A stretch of DNA of 64,000 nt from Nitrososphaera sp. GTDB lineage: Archaea > Thermoproteota > Nitrososphaeria > Nitrososphaerales > Nitrososphaeraceae. A program made the position numbers and the translations under genes. How positions within the stretch are numbered: position 1 is the first letter of the stretch; each line of letters begins with the position of its first letter. This document shows, piece after piece, positions 8,668-16,583 of the stretch. The stretch covers positions 62,001-126,000 of the forward strand of contig JAJUFP010000002.1 in the NCBI GenBank assembly GCA_029263715.1, given 5' to 3'. The notes beneath the pieces are model-generated. The model was not told the DNA's origin, searched no databases, and saw only the letters and a list, made by a program, of their open reading frames with translations.

Positions 8668-9483
8668 ATGACGACCAGCCTTGCACAAGATGTAGTCAGG
8701 TTAAAGTCTGAATTCAGGAAGGTTTTCAGGGGCACAAGCCACCTGCATGAAGCGCTGCCTGTATCTTGTTCTGAAGCGCTGCCAATTGAAGACGGCGTCC
8801 TGCAGTCCCTGGACCGGTTTGCCCAGGCCAACCCCATCTACTTCAAGTCAAAGGACATCCCGATATCGGGCATCCCATGCCGCGTCTATGAAGGCGATAT
8901 CAACTCGTACTGGCTGGGGAGCATCAAGCACGACACCAGCTACCAGCCCTTTTACCCGACGTGGATGCTCTCGGCCTACGCGCTGGCAGTCGCCTCAAGG
9001 GAATTTGGCTTTGAGGAGATAGTGGACATCGGTTCAGGTGACGGCCGTATCGCCTACTGCGGGGCACTGGCCGGCATGCGATCCTTTGGAATAGAGATCG
9101 ACTCTGACCTTGTCTTGCTGCAGCAGTCCATCATCGACAGGACCGGCGTAAGATGTCAGGCCATCAACGCCGATGCCACCAGTTTTGACTACACGTCGCT
9201 GAAACTATCAAAACCGCTTTTCTTTATCTCTGGCCTTCCAGAGATGGGCGAGATGCTGGCCAACAGCGTCATCTGCGTCGCATCCGCCGATGTCGGTTCA
9301 GCCGGCTTTGTGTTCATGGGAAGCCACAGGATGCGCAAGTATTCCCGGGACCACACCAAGTGGGGTTGGGGCCAGGTTATAGACAAGTTCGGACTCCAAA
9401 TCATCGACACAGTGACGCTTCCAACGCACTGGACTGCGGACCAGGAATCGGACACGCCGTACGTCTTTACACGGTCTTTTTGA
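8668..9483 (+). CDS. SAM-dependent methyltransferase-like protein
   Basis: 271 residues. EIVDIGSGDGRIAYCGALAG at about residues 113-132 is SAM-binding motif I, followed by FGIEID (motif II acidic residue) and a NADATSFDY segment that fits motif III. The N-terminal 90 residues contain a WLGSIKHDTSYQPFYPTWM region typical of thaumarchaeal members. The substrate is unknown. It follows the small zinc-ribbon gene with 1 bp spacing and probably functions with it. Confidence 0.75.
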   Translation: MTTSLAQDVVRLKSEFRKVFRGTSHLHEALPVSCSEALPIEDGVLQSLDRFAQANPIYFKSKDIPISGIPCRVYEGDINSYWLGSIKHDTSYQPFYPTWMLSAYALAVASREFGFEEIVDIGSGDGRIAYCGALAGMRSFGIEIDSDLVLLQQSIIDRTGVRCQAINADATSFDYTSLKLSKPLFFISGLPEMGEMLANSVICVASADVGSAGFVFMGSHRMRKYSRDHTKWGWGQVIDKFGLQIIDTVTLPTHWTADQESDTPYVFTRSF

Positions 9484-9521
9484 TTTATATTTGCCTTGGA
9501 AATACCTGAAACGGTCGTTTA

Positions 9522-10565
9522 TTGGCTGAAAACCTGCTGATGATGCTGCTCTGGCTTGGCGAGCTGACCGGGGCCAGCTTTGTTCTTTCATACGGTGCAG
9601 AACACCTGTCCAAGAAATACGGCGCCAAGTTCGTGGGCCGGACACTGCTAAGTGTGGCCACGACGCTGCCAGAGATTGCCATCGTTGTCTATGCTGCCGC
9701 CGGCGGCTTTTACGGCACGGCCATCGGTGCGGGGCTTGGAAGCAACCTGCTCATGATGACGCTGGGCCTTGCCATCATGCTTCTTGTGGCAACCACCCGG
9801 CTGTCCAAGGCGCCGCTTAAAGGCATAGACGTTTCCACCTTCAAGCTGGACAAGATCTTTCTGGTCATAACGGCGGTGGTAAGCGCAGTCCTGTTCCTGG
9901 ACGGCTACAGCTACATCGACGGCTTTATCTTTACCGGGCTGTTCGTCGCGTACCTTGCCATGGCGCTTTTGGAGATGCGCCAGGAAAAGAAAAAGGCCGC
10001 AGCAGAAAACGGCAAGACCATCGACGGCCACAAGCTGGTCAAAATCGAAGAAGTCGAGTATGTCAGCAGCAGACAAATGCTAAAAGCAGGACTCGCGTTT
10101 GCAGCTGGAACTGCGGGCATCTTCATCGGTGCAGAGCCCTTCATACATTCACTGGAAGGGTTCTCCGTAGACGTCGGAATTTCTGTCATCATTTTAGCAG
10201 TCATCATCAGCCCGATAGCCGGCGAGATGCCGGAAAAGATATCCATGATACTTCTTGCCCGCAAGGGCGCGGCCGGTGCGTCCATAGCCGTGGCAAACGT
10301 GCTTGGCTCAAAGATACTGAACAACACGCTGCTTTTGGCCGTCGCCGTGTTTGGGGCCATGGCCCACGGCGGCTTTTTTGCAGTCATCGAGGCTTCAAGC
10401 CTGTTGGAGTACCAGATGATACTTGTCACCGTCGTCACGATAATTGCACTGGTGCCCATGTTCAAAAAAGAGATCGGCCTGAAGGTGGGCATCGCCCTGG
10501 CAGCGATGTATGCGGTAAGTCTTGTAATACAGTTCCTGCTTCCGCATGATCCCAGCTTGCATTAG
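9522..10565 (+). CDS. Sodium/calcium exchanger-family membrane transporter
   Basis: 347 residues with about ten membrane segments in two halves. Each half has the alpha-repeat signature: GAEHLSKKYG..TLLSVATTLPEIAI..GLGSNLLMM, and SPIAGEMPEKISMILLARKG..NVLGSKILNNT. The central cytoplasmic loop (EMRQEKKKAAAENG) separates the halves. Such proteins exchange cations such as Ca2+ for Na+ or H+. The second alpha repeat has GEMPEK where many relatives have GTSLPE, so ion specificity is uncertain. Start is TTG 9522. Confidence 0.8.
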   Translation: MAENLLMMLLWLGELTGASFVLSYGAEHLSKKYGAKFVGRTLLSVATTLPEIAIVVYAAAGGFYGTAIGAGLGSNLLMMTLGLAIMLLVATTRLSKAPLKGIDVSTFKLDKIFLVITAVVSAVLFLDGYSYIDGFIFTGLFVAYLAMALLEMRQEKKKAAAENGKTIDGHKLVKIEEVEYVSSRQMLKAGLAFAAGTAGIFIGAEPFIHSLEGFSVDVGISVIILAVIISPIAGEMPEKISMILLARKGAAGASIAVANVLGSKILNNTLLLAVAVFGAMAHGGFFAVIEASSLLEYQMILVTVVTIIALVPMFKKEIGLKVGIALAAMYAVSLVIQFLLPHDPSLH

Positions 10566-10640
10566 GCGCTATTCAAGCCACCAAACAGCATGCAGCACCT
10601 AAAAACACACTGGTGCGTGTTTAAGTCCAAAGACCGATCC

Positions 10641-10671
10641 TTTACAATTGTAAACTGCATTTCTTATCTAT
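10641..10671 (+). promoter_or_regulatory. Copper-island operator (copy 1) and TATA box
   Basis: TTTACAATTGTAAA at 10641-10654 is a perfect 14-bp palindrome. CTTATCTATC (10662-10671) is the TATA-like element, centred 26 bp before the ATG at 10693. The operator ends 38 bp before the ATG. Two further copies with the same geometry precede the genes at 16159 and 16584. Confidence 0.7.
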
Positions 10672-10692
10672 CGTTGCTTTGCAATACTGCGC

Positions 10693-10833
10693 ATGATCAG
10701 AGACCCTGTGTGCAATATGGCCGTTGACGAAAAGACCCAGTTCGTGTCGGAAGTGGGTGGCAGGAAAACCTACTTTTGTTCAGTGCACTGCAAGTCCTTT
10801 TTTGACAGGAATCGCGGCGTATTTGGGTACTGA
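10693..10833 (+). CDS. Stand-alone YHS-domain mini-protein
   Basis: 46 residues consisting only of a YHS/TRASH-like metal-binding domain: RDPVCNMAVDEKT at the start and YFCSVHCKSFFDRN near the end. The Cys pair in FCSVHC and the Cys of DPVCNM are the expected metal ligands. The same domain is fused to the N-terminus of both nearby Cu-ATPases, so it is probably a detached copper or heavy-metal chaperone or sensor. It is preceded by the copper-island operator. A paralogue lies at 16159. Confidence 0.8.
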   Translation: MIRDPVCNMAVDEKTQFVSEVGGRKTYFCSVHCKSFFDRNRGVFGY

Positions 10834-10882
10834 AGCGTATGCTTTCAAATGTTCTAGGTTTTTCCTGACCTTTTCGGTTGTT

Positions 10883-11473
10883 CTACTGCATTTCCATGCC
10901 AGAGCTCTGCCCCATCGCTTCTTGGAATTCGCGCATGAATTCCTCGTTTTCAAGCATGTGACCTATCATCTGCGTCCTTATGGCCGGGTCGTCCATCATG
11001 GACATGATCATGCTCTGAGCAAAGTCATGGTTTTCCCTCATGGTCTGTAGCATCTGCTCTCGGAGCTGTGGATCGTCCATCATGCTTTGCATGAACGCTT
11101 GATTCTGCATCATCATGGTCATCATTTGGCGGCTAACATCGGCGTCTTGCATCATCCCTGACATCATGCTCTGCGAAAACTGTTGATTGGTCCTCATGTT
11201 ATCGATCATCTGTGCGCGGAATGCCGGATCGTTCATCATTTCCTGCATAAACTCCTGGTTTTGCATCATCGACGTCATCATCTGCTGCCTTCCAGCCTGA
11301 CTGCTCATCATTTGCTGGTTTAACTGATTCATCATCTGCGGGTTCTGCATCATCTGCTGATTCATCATCGGCATTGTGGGCTGGTACGTTGCTGAAAAGA
11401 CTCCATAACCTATAGCTATGCCTGCGGCAAAAACTCCGACGGCTATTCCTACCCAGACGTACTGGCTTGTCAT
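10883..11473 (-). CDS. Membrane-anchored methionine-rich protein
   Basis: 196 residues from ATG 11473, supported by GATAAAATC (reverse-strand TATA) centred 27 bp upstream. Residues 5-27 form one membrane segment. The rest is a soluble, Met-rich chain (roughly a quarter Met) built from imperfect about 30-residue repeats with DPxxRxQM and NxxFMQxMM elements. Such Met-rich chains bind Cu(I) and Ag(I) in periplasmic copper proteins, so a pseudoperiplasmic copper buffer is likely. It is divergent from a Cu-ATPase gene and inside the copper island. Confidence 0.7.
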   Translation of the reverse strand: MTSQYVWVGIAVGVFAAGIAIGYGVFSATYQPTMPMMNQQMMQNPQMMNQLNQQMMSSQAGRQQMMTSMMQNQEFMQEMMNDPAFRAQMIDNMRTNQQFSQSMMSGMMQDADVSRQMMTMMMQNQAFMQSMMDDPQLREQMLQTMRENHDFAQSMIMSMMDDPAIRTQMIGHMLENEEFMREFQEAMGQSSGMEMQ

Positions 11474-11532
11474 ACACTTGAATAGCGATCCACCGATAAA
11501 ATCACTCCGGTACAATTCTCTAAAGGAGCAGC

Positions 11533-11570
11533 GCAGTGCATTGCATTGAATACTTCTGAAAGATATATCT
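11533..11570 (+). promoter_or_regulatory. copA1 promoter with GCAGTGCATTGCATTG element
   Basis: GCAGTGCATTGCATTG at 11533-11548 is followed by the TATA box AGATATATCT (11561-11570), giving a start about 6 bases before the ATG at 11598. Related elements containing ATGCAGT(G/A)C occur before the genes at 14913 (reverse), 21242 and 44674 (reverse). Confidence 0.45.
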
Positions 11571-11597
11571 GAAACGGAAGCAGTTATTGTATCAAGG

Positions 11598-13760
11598 ATG
11601 GCAAAAGACCCGGTATGCGGCATGGTGGTCAACGAAGAGACAGCCCTTTCAGCCGACATTGGGGGCAGAAAGTTCTACTTTTGCAGCACCAACTGCCTGA
11701 ATACTTTTGCCAATCCGGAAAAGGAATTATCAAAGCTCAAGAAGCGGATGTACGTTGCAGCATCCGGAGCCCTGATCCTTGCAATACTTCGTGCTGCAGT
11801 GTACCTTGGTCTAGCCTTTGGCGCCATCACCGTAACTTGGGCGCCTATTCCAGACATCCCTTATCTTACATGGGGTTTGCTTCTGTTCATCATCGTTACG
11901 CCCATCCAGTTCATAGGCGGATGGACCTTCTACGTGGGGGCATACGAGGCAGTCAAAAGAAGGACAGCCAACATGGACCTGCTCATCACCATAGGAACGC
12001 TTGCCGCCTACATATACAGCACTGTAGTGCTTTTCTTTCCCGGCGCGCTGCCAGTCAAAGAACGGGACGTCTACTTTGAGGTCTCTGCAGTAATCATCGC
12101 CTTTGTCCTGCTTGGAAAATACATGGAAGAGGCCATCAAGAAGCGGAGTTCTGCCTCCGTCAAAAAGCTGCTGGACCTTAGGCCTGCCATGGCCCGGGTC
12201 ATCAGGGACGGCGAGGAAAAGGAAATTCCTGCCAGCGAAGTGCTGGTCGACGACATCTTGGTTGTCCGGCCCGGCGAGAAGATACCCACCGACGGTGTTG
12301 TACTGGACGGCTCTTCAGCTGTGGATGAAAAGATGATCACCGGCGAAAGCATACCTGTAGACAAGAAGGCCGGCGACCAGGTGATAGGAGCCACGGTCAA
12401 CAAGCAAGGCATGCTCAAGATAAGAGCAACGAAGGTTGGAAAAGAGACAGCGCTGTCCCAAATCGTTCACATCGTAGAAGAAGCCCAGGCATCAACTGGC
12501 AAGATACAAAGGCTTGTAGATTCGGTCTCTGCAAAGTTTGTTCCTGCCGTCGTCTCTGTTGCCGTCGGGTCCTTCATAGTCTGGTACTTTGTGCTTGGAA
12601 ACTTTGTCACCGGCCTGTTGTCCTTCATAGCGGTGCTGATCATTGCATGCCCCTGTGCCCTTGGCATTGCCACTCCTGCCGCACTGATGGTGGGTGTGGG
12701 CAAGGGTGCTGAAGCAGGGATCCTGATCCGCGGCGCGGAATACCTGGAGCGCTCGCAAAAGATAACAACGGTGGTCTTTGACAAGACTGGCACCCTGACC
12801 CGGGGCGAGCCTTCTGTAACTGATGTGGTGGGTGAAAGCAAAGAAAGACTGCTAAGGGCCGCCGGCTCGGCAGAGATGGGCTCAGAGCATCCCCTTGCCC
12901 AGGCAATACTCAAGGAGATCAAGAAAACCGGTATTAGGCTTGAAAGCCCAAAGCAGTTTGAGGCCATATCCGGGATGGGCGTGCGCGCCGAAGTCGGGGG
13001 AAGGCGGATATTGTTTGGCAATAGAAAACTTGTGCAAAAGTTTGGCATCAGCACTTTGGATGTGGAGCAGCCCATGTCCGCACTTGAATCCGACGGCAAG
13101 ACAGTCATGATTGTAGCCGAGGACGAGACAGTGCTGGGCGTCATTGCCGTTGCCGACACCATCAAACCGTCATCGGCCCCTGCCGTGCAGGCTCTAAAGG
13201 AGCTTGGCGTCGAGACGGTGATGCTGACCGGCGACAACGAAAAGACCGCCCACGCCGTGGCCCGGCTTGTGGGAATAGACCGGGTGATTGCCAACGTCTT
13301 GCCAGGAGAAAAGGCAGCCGTGATAAAGCAGCTCCAGTCAGAAAAGAAGGTGGTTGCAATGGTCGGAGACGGAATCAATGACGCGCCGGCCCTCGCCCAG
13401 TCCGATATTGGGATTGCAATTGGAAGCGGCTCTGACATCGCAAAGGAGACCGGCGGGATCATACTGATAAAAGACGATGTGATGGACGTTGCACGATCAA
13501 TAAAACTGAGCCGGGCGACCATGAAAAAGATAAAGCAGAACCTGTTCTGGGCGCTAGTCTACAATGCTGCCGGCATCCCTATAGCAGCCATAGGCTTGCT
13601 GAGCCCCATAATAGCGGCAGCAGCAATGGCCCTAAGCTCCATATCCGTCATTGCAAACTCGTCCTTGCTCAAACGGTACAATGTGGACCATGAAAAGATG
13701 ATGCCAGGGCCGGAAGCCAAGACTGCTGTCACTGCCGCCAAAGTAGAGCAACTGCACTGA
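11598..13760 (+). CDS. copA: Copper-type P1B ATPase with N-terminal YHS domain
   Basis: 720 residues. The N-terminus ([21 protein letters not shown], residues 3-40) is a YHS metal-binding domain replacing the usual HMA domain. About eight membrane helices follow, with the CPC metal site ([13 protein letters not shown], about residue 350), TGES actuator motif, DKTGTLT phosphorylation site (about 394), SEHPLAQA nucleotide-binding HP motif, and GDGINDAPA (about 589). CPC plus the C-terminal motifs points to Cu(I) or Ag(I) export. It is divergent from the Met-rich protein. A second copy lies at 16584. Confidence 0.9.
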   Translation: MAKDPVCGMVVNEETALSADIGGRKFYFCSTNCLNTFANPEKELSKLKKRMYVAASGALILAILRAAVYLGLAFGAITVTWAPIPDIPYLTWGLLLFIIVTPIQFIGGWTFYVGAYEAVKRRTANMDLLITIGTLAAYIYSTVVLFFPGALPVKERDVYFEVSAVIIAFVLLGKYMEEAIKKRSSASVKKLLDLRPAMARVIRDGEEKEIPASEVLVDDILVVRPGEKIPTDGVVLDGSSAVDEKMITGESIPVDKKAGDQVIGATVNKQGMLKIRATKVGKETALSQIVHIVEEAQASTGKIQRLVDSVSAKFVPAVVSVAVGSFIVWYFVLGNFVTGLLSFIAVLIIACPCALGIATPAALMVGVGKGAEAGILIRGAEYLERSQKITTVVFDKTGTLTRGEPSVTDVVGESKERLLRAAGSAEMGSEHPLAQAILKEIKKTGIRLESPKQFEAISGMGVRAEVGGRRILFGNRKLVQKFGISTLDVEQPMSALESDGKTVMIVAEDETVLGVIAVADTIKPSSAPAVQALKELGVETVMLTGDNEKTAHAVARLVGIDRVIANVLPGEKAAVIKQLQSEKKVVAMVGDGINDAPALAQSDIGIAIGSGSDIAKETGGIILIKDDVMDVARSIKLSRATMKKIKQNLFWALVYNAAGIPIAAIGLLSPIIAAAAMALSSISVIANSSLLKRYNVDHEKMMPGPEAKTAVTAAKVEQLH

Positions 13761-14189
13761 TTATCTTACCACCATCACGGTGCAGGGGGCGTACGTCACA
13801 ACACCTGAAGCCACGCTTCCAAGCAGCACCTTCTTCAGTTTGGTTCTACCTCTTGTCCCCATCACAATGAGGTCCACCTTTTCCTTTTCAGCGCGATCAA
13901 CTATGGCTGAGGCCGGCGTCCCAACGCTTTCGACCATCTGCGTCTTGACTTGCACGCCGTTGTTGCCTGCCTTGCTCTTGATCTTGCTAAACCACTTCTC
14001 GGCCTCTCTACCTCCGTTTTCTATGACATCGTTGAACAGGCTTGGAGTATAATGGCCTACAGTTGGAAGCTGAAGAACATGCAGCGCAATGATGTCTGCC
14101 TTGTCGCGCCTGGCAATCTGTATTGCTTTTTCAGCGGCAGCCATGCTCTGATCAGAACCATCCACGGCCACAAGTATCTTGGAAAACAT
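13761..14189 (-). CDS. Universal stress protein (UspA family)
   Basis: 142 residues from ATG 14189 (MFSKILVAVDGSDQSMAAAE). The family ATP-binding signature near the C-terminus is present as MGTRGRTKLKKVLLGSVASG. A TTG at 14204 in the same frame is an alternative start and fits the TATA box (about 14229-14240) as leaderless. It abuts the copA1 stop on the opposite strand, and lies downstream of another Usp gene on its own promoter. Confidence 0.85.
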   Translation of the reverse strand: MFSKILVAVDGSDQSMAAAEKAIQIARRDKADIIALHVLQLPTVGHYTPSLFNDVIENGGREAEKWFSKIKSKAGNNGVQVKTQMVESVGTPASAIVDRAEKEKVDLIVMGTRGRTKLKKVLLGSVASGVVTYAPCTVMVVR

Positions 14190-14278
14190 GCCTTCTTTTC
14201 CCAAAATACACTTGAGGGGAATGCGCTGATTATAAGCCTATTTAGGTTCTTTTATGAAAAACTGCATATATCATAAAT

Positions 14279-14731
14279 TTAGTGCACCAGCATCACAGGA
14301 CAGTTGGCCCGCTCAGAAACCTTCCTTGCGACACTGCCCAGGGCCACAACCACCTTTGATAGGCCTTGCAGCCTCCTGCTTCCCATTATTATCAGGTCCG
14401 CGTCTTTTGCGGACTTTATGATCTGCTCAGCCGGGTCGCCGGTCTTGACTTCAGAAGATACCTTCACTTTTTCATTGGATAGTAGCCTTATCTTGTCCTG
14501 GGCAAACCTGTTCCACTCCCGTTCGATATCACTGGCAATACTTCTTCTTGCCCTTGCTACCAACACTCTGTCGTTTCCAAGCACAAGGCTTGGTGGTATC
14601 GTTATTTCCTCTATAACATGCAACAGAATTATCTCGGCTTCAAGAGCCTTTGCAAACTCGGCCGCGTACATCAATGCCCTGTCGGACATCTGCTCTCCGT
14701 CGTGCGGCACCAGTATGGTCTTGATCTTCAA
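14279..14731 (-). CDS. Universal stress protein (UspA family)
   Basis: 150 residues starting MKIKTILVPHDGEQMSDRAL, with a C-terminal MGSRRLQGLSKVVVALGSVA nucleotide-binding loop. TTG 14731 overlaps the upstream gene's TGA as TTGA, so translation is coupled to the TRASH-like mini-protein. Its place in the copper island suggests a metal-stress response, which is inference. Confidence 0.85.
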   Translation of the reverse strand: MKIKTILVPHDGEQMSDRALMYAAEFAKALEAEIILLHVIEEITIPPSLVLGNDRVLVARARRSIASDIEREWNRFAQDKIRLLSNEKVKVSSEVKTGDPAEQIIKSAKDADLIIMGSRRLQGLSKVVVALGSVARKVSERANCPVMLVH

Positions 14732-14913
14732 ACTTTAGCAGCCACCAAACCTGAACCTTCTGTGCTGGCCAAGGCCCTCTGTTCCTGCCTTGCCCTGACG
14801 TATTGCTCCATGTGGTCCTTTGAGCAGAAGAGCTTGCCAAACCTTTTCAGCTCTGTATCGGGCTTGACATCTATTCCACATACCTCGCAATAGGTCGAAA
14901 CCTGCTCCGTCAT
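14728..14913 (-). CDS. TRASH/YHS-like mini-protein
   Basis: 61 residues. YCEVCGIDVKPDTELKRFGK followed by LFCSKDHMEQYVR gives the CxxC...FCSxxH pattern of TRASH/YHS metal-binding domains, used in heavy-metal sensing and trafficking. It is the first gene of an operon with a universal stress protein (TTGA overlap). Its TATA box (reverse of 14932-14942) lies about 25 bp upstream and the element GCAATGCAGTGCAT (14959-14972) just beyond. Confidence 0.65.
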   Translation of the reverse strand: MTEQVSTYCEVCGIDVKPDTELKRFGKLFCSKDHMEQYVRARQEQRALASTEGSGLVAAKV

Positions 14914-14958
14914 GCTACAAAAAAGACCTTTGTTTTATTTATCTGCCAAGAATGTTCT

Positions 14959-14972
14959 GCAATGCAGTGCAT
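14959..14972. promoter_or_regulatory. GCAATGCAGTGCAT element
   Basis: The element lies upstream of the TATA box of the TRASH-like/Usp operon (reverse strand) and also upstream of the wHTH regulator gene on the forward strand. It matches the elements at 11533, 21193 and 44728. Confidence 0.45.
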
Positions 14973-15092
14973 CTAAAAAAGTGCCCAAAGAAGCGCATAC
15001 CGAACGCCTCGCAAACAACTTTCTGCAAAAGTCAACAAGTTTTATCCCAATATGACAGTCTGGCACACCTTGATTGGTACAGATCACTAAAC

Positions 15093-15677
15093 ATGGCTAA
15101 CCAATATAACCATAGAACCGCAATATATTGGAGGGTCTTGTCCACGGCTTTCCCAGATGAGAACACAAAAGACCGAGTCTACGTATTCATTTCCAAGCAC
15201 CCTGGGTCGTATTTCCGGGAGATACTGCGTTCTCTGGCTGTAGGAACGGGAAACCTGCAGTACGTCATAGAGGCATTGGAGCGTGAGGGCAAAATAACTG
15301 CCATCCGCATAGGCTCGTGCAAGCATTTCTATGCGTCAGATGTGGACGAAGGAAAGAAAAAGATACTGAGCATGCTGTCACAGGAATCTCCAAGGGAGAT
15401 ACTTTTGTTCCTCTCAAGGAAGCCTGGTGCGTGTCAGACCGATGTTGCAAGGGAGATACACTGCTCTTCGCCAACGGCCAGGTGGTATCTGATTAGGCTA
15501 GAGTCCATGGGGCTGATCTGGAGCAAGCGGCACGGTGTTGAGGTAAAGTACTATGCCAACACATCCATGCCAGAACTGGCTAACCTTCTCAAGACTTACC
15601 GGCCAAGCATATGGAACAGGTATGCAGACAGGTTGGCCGACCTGCTGAGAACTTTTGAAGAGAAAGGTGTGGAATAA
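15093..15677 (+). CDS. Double winged-helix transcriptional regulator
   Basis: 194 residues from ATG 15093. Two consecutive winged-helix domains are visible: residues about 20-80 (VFISKHPGSYFREILRSLAV..LQYVIEALEREGKI) and about 95-155 (LFLSRKPGACQTDVAREIHC..ARWYLIRLESMGLI). This tandem design is common in archaeal regulators. Its stop codon overlaps the ATG of a small membrane protein (TAATG), so the pair is co-translated, as in archaeal membrane-linked regulatory pairs. The copper-island location suggests metal regulation, but no metal-binding motif is visible apart from scattered Cys. Confidence 0.75.
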   Translation: MANQYNHRTAIYWRVLSTAFPDENTKDRVYVFISKHPGSYFREILRSLAVGTGNLQYVIEALEREGKITAIRIGSCKHFYASDVDEGKKKILSMLSQESPREILLFLSRKPGACQTDVAREIHCSSPTARWYLIRLESMGLIWSKRHGVEVKYYANTSMPELANLLKTYRPSIWNRYADRLADLLRTFEEKGVE

Positions 15678-15982
15678 TGGCACTGTTTAGCATATTTGAC
15701 ATCTTTCAGCAAAGTCATCATGGCTTTTGGTGGGAGGTATTCAGCCTTGCAAGTGCTGGCCTTGCTCTGGCGCTGCTGGCGATAGCGTTGATAGCATACA
15801 AAAGACACCGGCTTAGGAGGCTGTTGCCACTCTCTGCTGCTTTTGGCCTCTTCATCACCAAAGTAGGGCTGCTTCATCTGGACAGCCTTTATCCCATGCT
15901 TGAATCGGAGCTGCAGCTGGCATCAGTTGCAGTAGAAGTCGGCATGCTTTCCATGATATTTTTGGCAGTGATAAGAAAATAA
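15677..15982 (+). CDS. Small three-helix membrane protein paired with regulator
   Basis: 101 residues with three hydrophobic segments (about residues 18-40, 50-66, 80-97). His residues sit near the N-terminus (QSHHGFW). The ATG overlaps the stop of the winged-helix regulator, so it may be its membrane partner. No family recognised. Confidence 0.55.
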   Translation: MALFSIFDIFQQSHHGFWWEVFSLASAGLALALLAIALIAYKRHRLRRLLPLSAAFGLFITKVGLLHLDSLYPMLESELQLASVAVEVGMLSMIFLAVIRK

Positions 15983-16107
15983 CCACAGACGAAGACTTTT
16001 TGTTTTTGTTCATATCTTGCGCAAGTTCTCAAACATCAGTCATTCTTAGGCGAACCAGATTTTCAAGAGGCAGGAATAAAACCAGGTTTTTTGGGTGTAG
16101 AGCATGG

Positions 16108-16138
16108 TTTACATTTGTAAAGTGTGTCTTTATCTATG
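16108..16138 (+). promoter_or_regulatory. Copper-island operator (copy 2) and TATA box
   Basis: TTTACATTTGTAAA at 16108-16121 differs from the other two copies at one central base. CTTTATCTATG (about 16128-16138) is the TATA element, 26 bp before the ATG at 16159. The operator ends 37 bp before the start. Confidence 0.65.
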
Positions 16139-16158
16139 AAAATTACGTTAAATGAAGC

Positions 16159-16302
16159 ATGTTTAAAGATCCTGTTTGTAACATGATGGTGGATGAGAAG
16201 AAGGCCCAGTTCGTATCAGAGGCGGGAGGCAAAAAGATCTACCTGTGTTCAGCAGACTGCAAGTCGCAGTTTGACAAGAACCCCAAGAAATACGGATACT
16301 GA
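16159..16302 (+). CDS. Stand-alone YHS-domain mini-protein (paralogue)
   Basis: 47 residues: FKDPVCNMMVDEKK then YLCSADCKSQFDKNPKKYGY. It is closely similar to the mini-protein at 10693 and to the N-termini of both Cu-ATPases, with the same Cys positions. Operator copy 2 precedes it at the same spacing, so the two mini-proteins and the second ATPase look co-regulated. Probable cytoplasmic copper carrier or sensor. Confidence 0.8.
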   Translation: MFKDPVCNMMVDEKKAQFVSEAGGKKIYLCSADCKSQFDKNPKKYGY

Positions 16303-16307
16303 AACAG

Positions 16308-16511
16308 TTACTTGAGCATAGCAAGGAACCTGTTCTGACTGTTCTTGCTTTTTGTCTGTTTCATTTGAATTCGGCCAACAGTTATGCCCGTATTAACAAT
16401 CGTTACACCGTTGATTCGCGCCTTTGAATTTGGGAGGCTGTGTTCAAGTAAAACGTATTGTTTGACCTTCTGCCGTCGTAGAATGTCTTGCATTAAAATG
16501 ACATACTTCAT
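16308..16511 (-). CDS. Small basic hypothetical protein
   Basis: 67 residues from ATG 16511 (MKYVILMQDILRRQKVKQYV...), or 61 from ATG 16493. It is basic and lacks membrane segments. The reverse frame fills the whole gap between a YHS mini-gene and operator copy 3. A possible TATA (GTAAAATCC, reverse strand, near 16535) overlaps that operator, so the palindrome could act on both strands. No family recognised; coding status rests on composition and on filling the gap. Confidence 0.4.
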   Translation of the reverse strand: MKYVILMQDILRRQKVKQYVLLEHSLPNSKARINGVTIVNTGITVGRIQMKQTKSKNSQNRFLAMLK

Positions 16512-16530
16512 GATTTCGAAATGCGTGGAT

Positions 16531-16563
16531 TTTACAATTGTAAACTTGTGTCGTAATATATCC
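16531..16563 (+). promoter_or_regulatory. Copper-island operator (copy 3) and TATA box
   Basis: TTTACAATTGTAAA at 16531-16544 is identical to copy 1. CGTAATATATCC (16552-16563) is the TATA box, centred about 26 bp before the ATG at 16584. The operator ends 39 bp before the ATG. Confidence 0.7.
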
Positions 16564-16583
16564 ACAGCTTGCTTTAGTATTCG

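Noticed and set aside
10724-11050. Forward ORF between the YHS mini-gene and the Met-rich gene
   Set aside because: It is a shadow of both genes in another frame.
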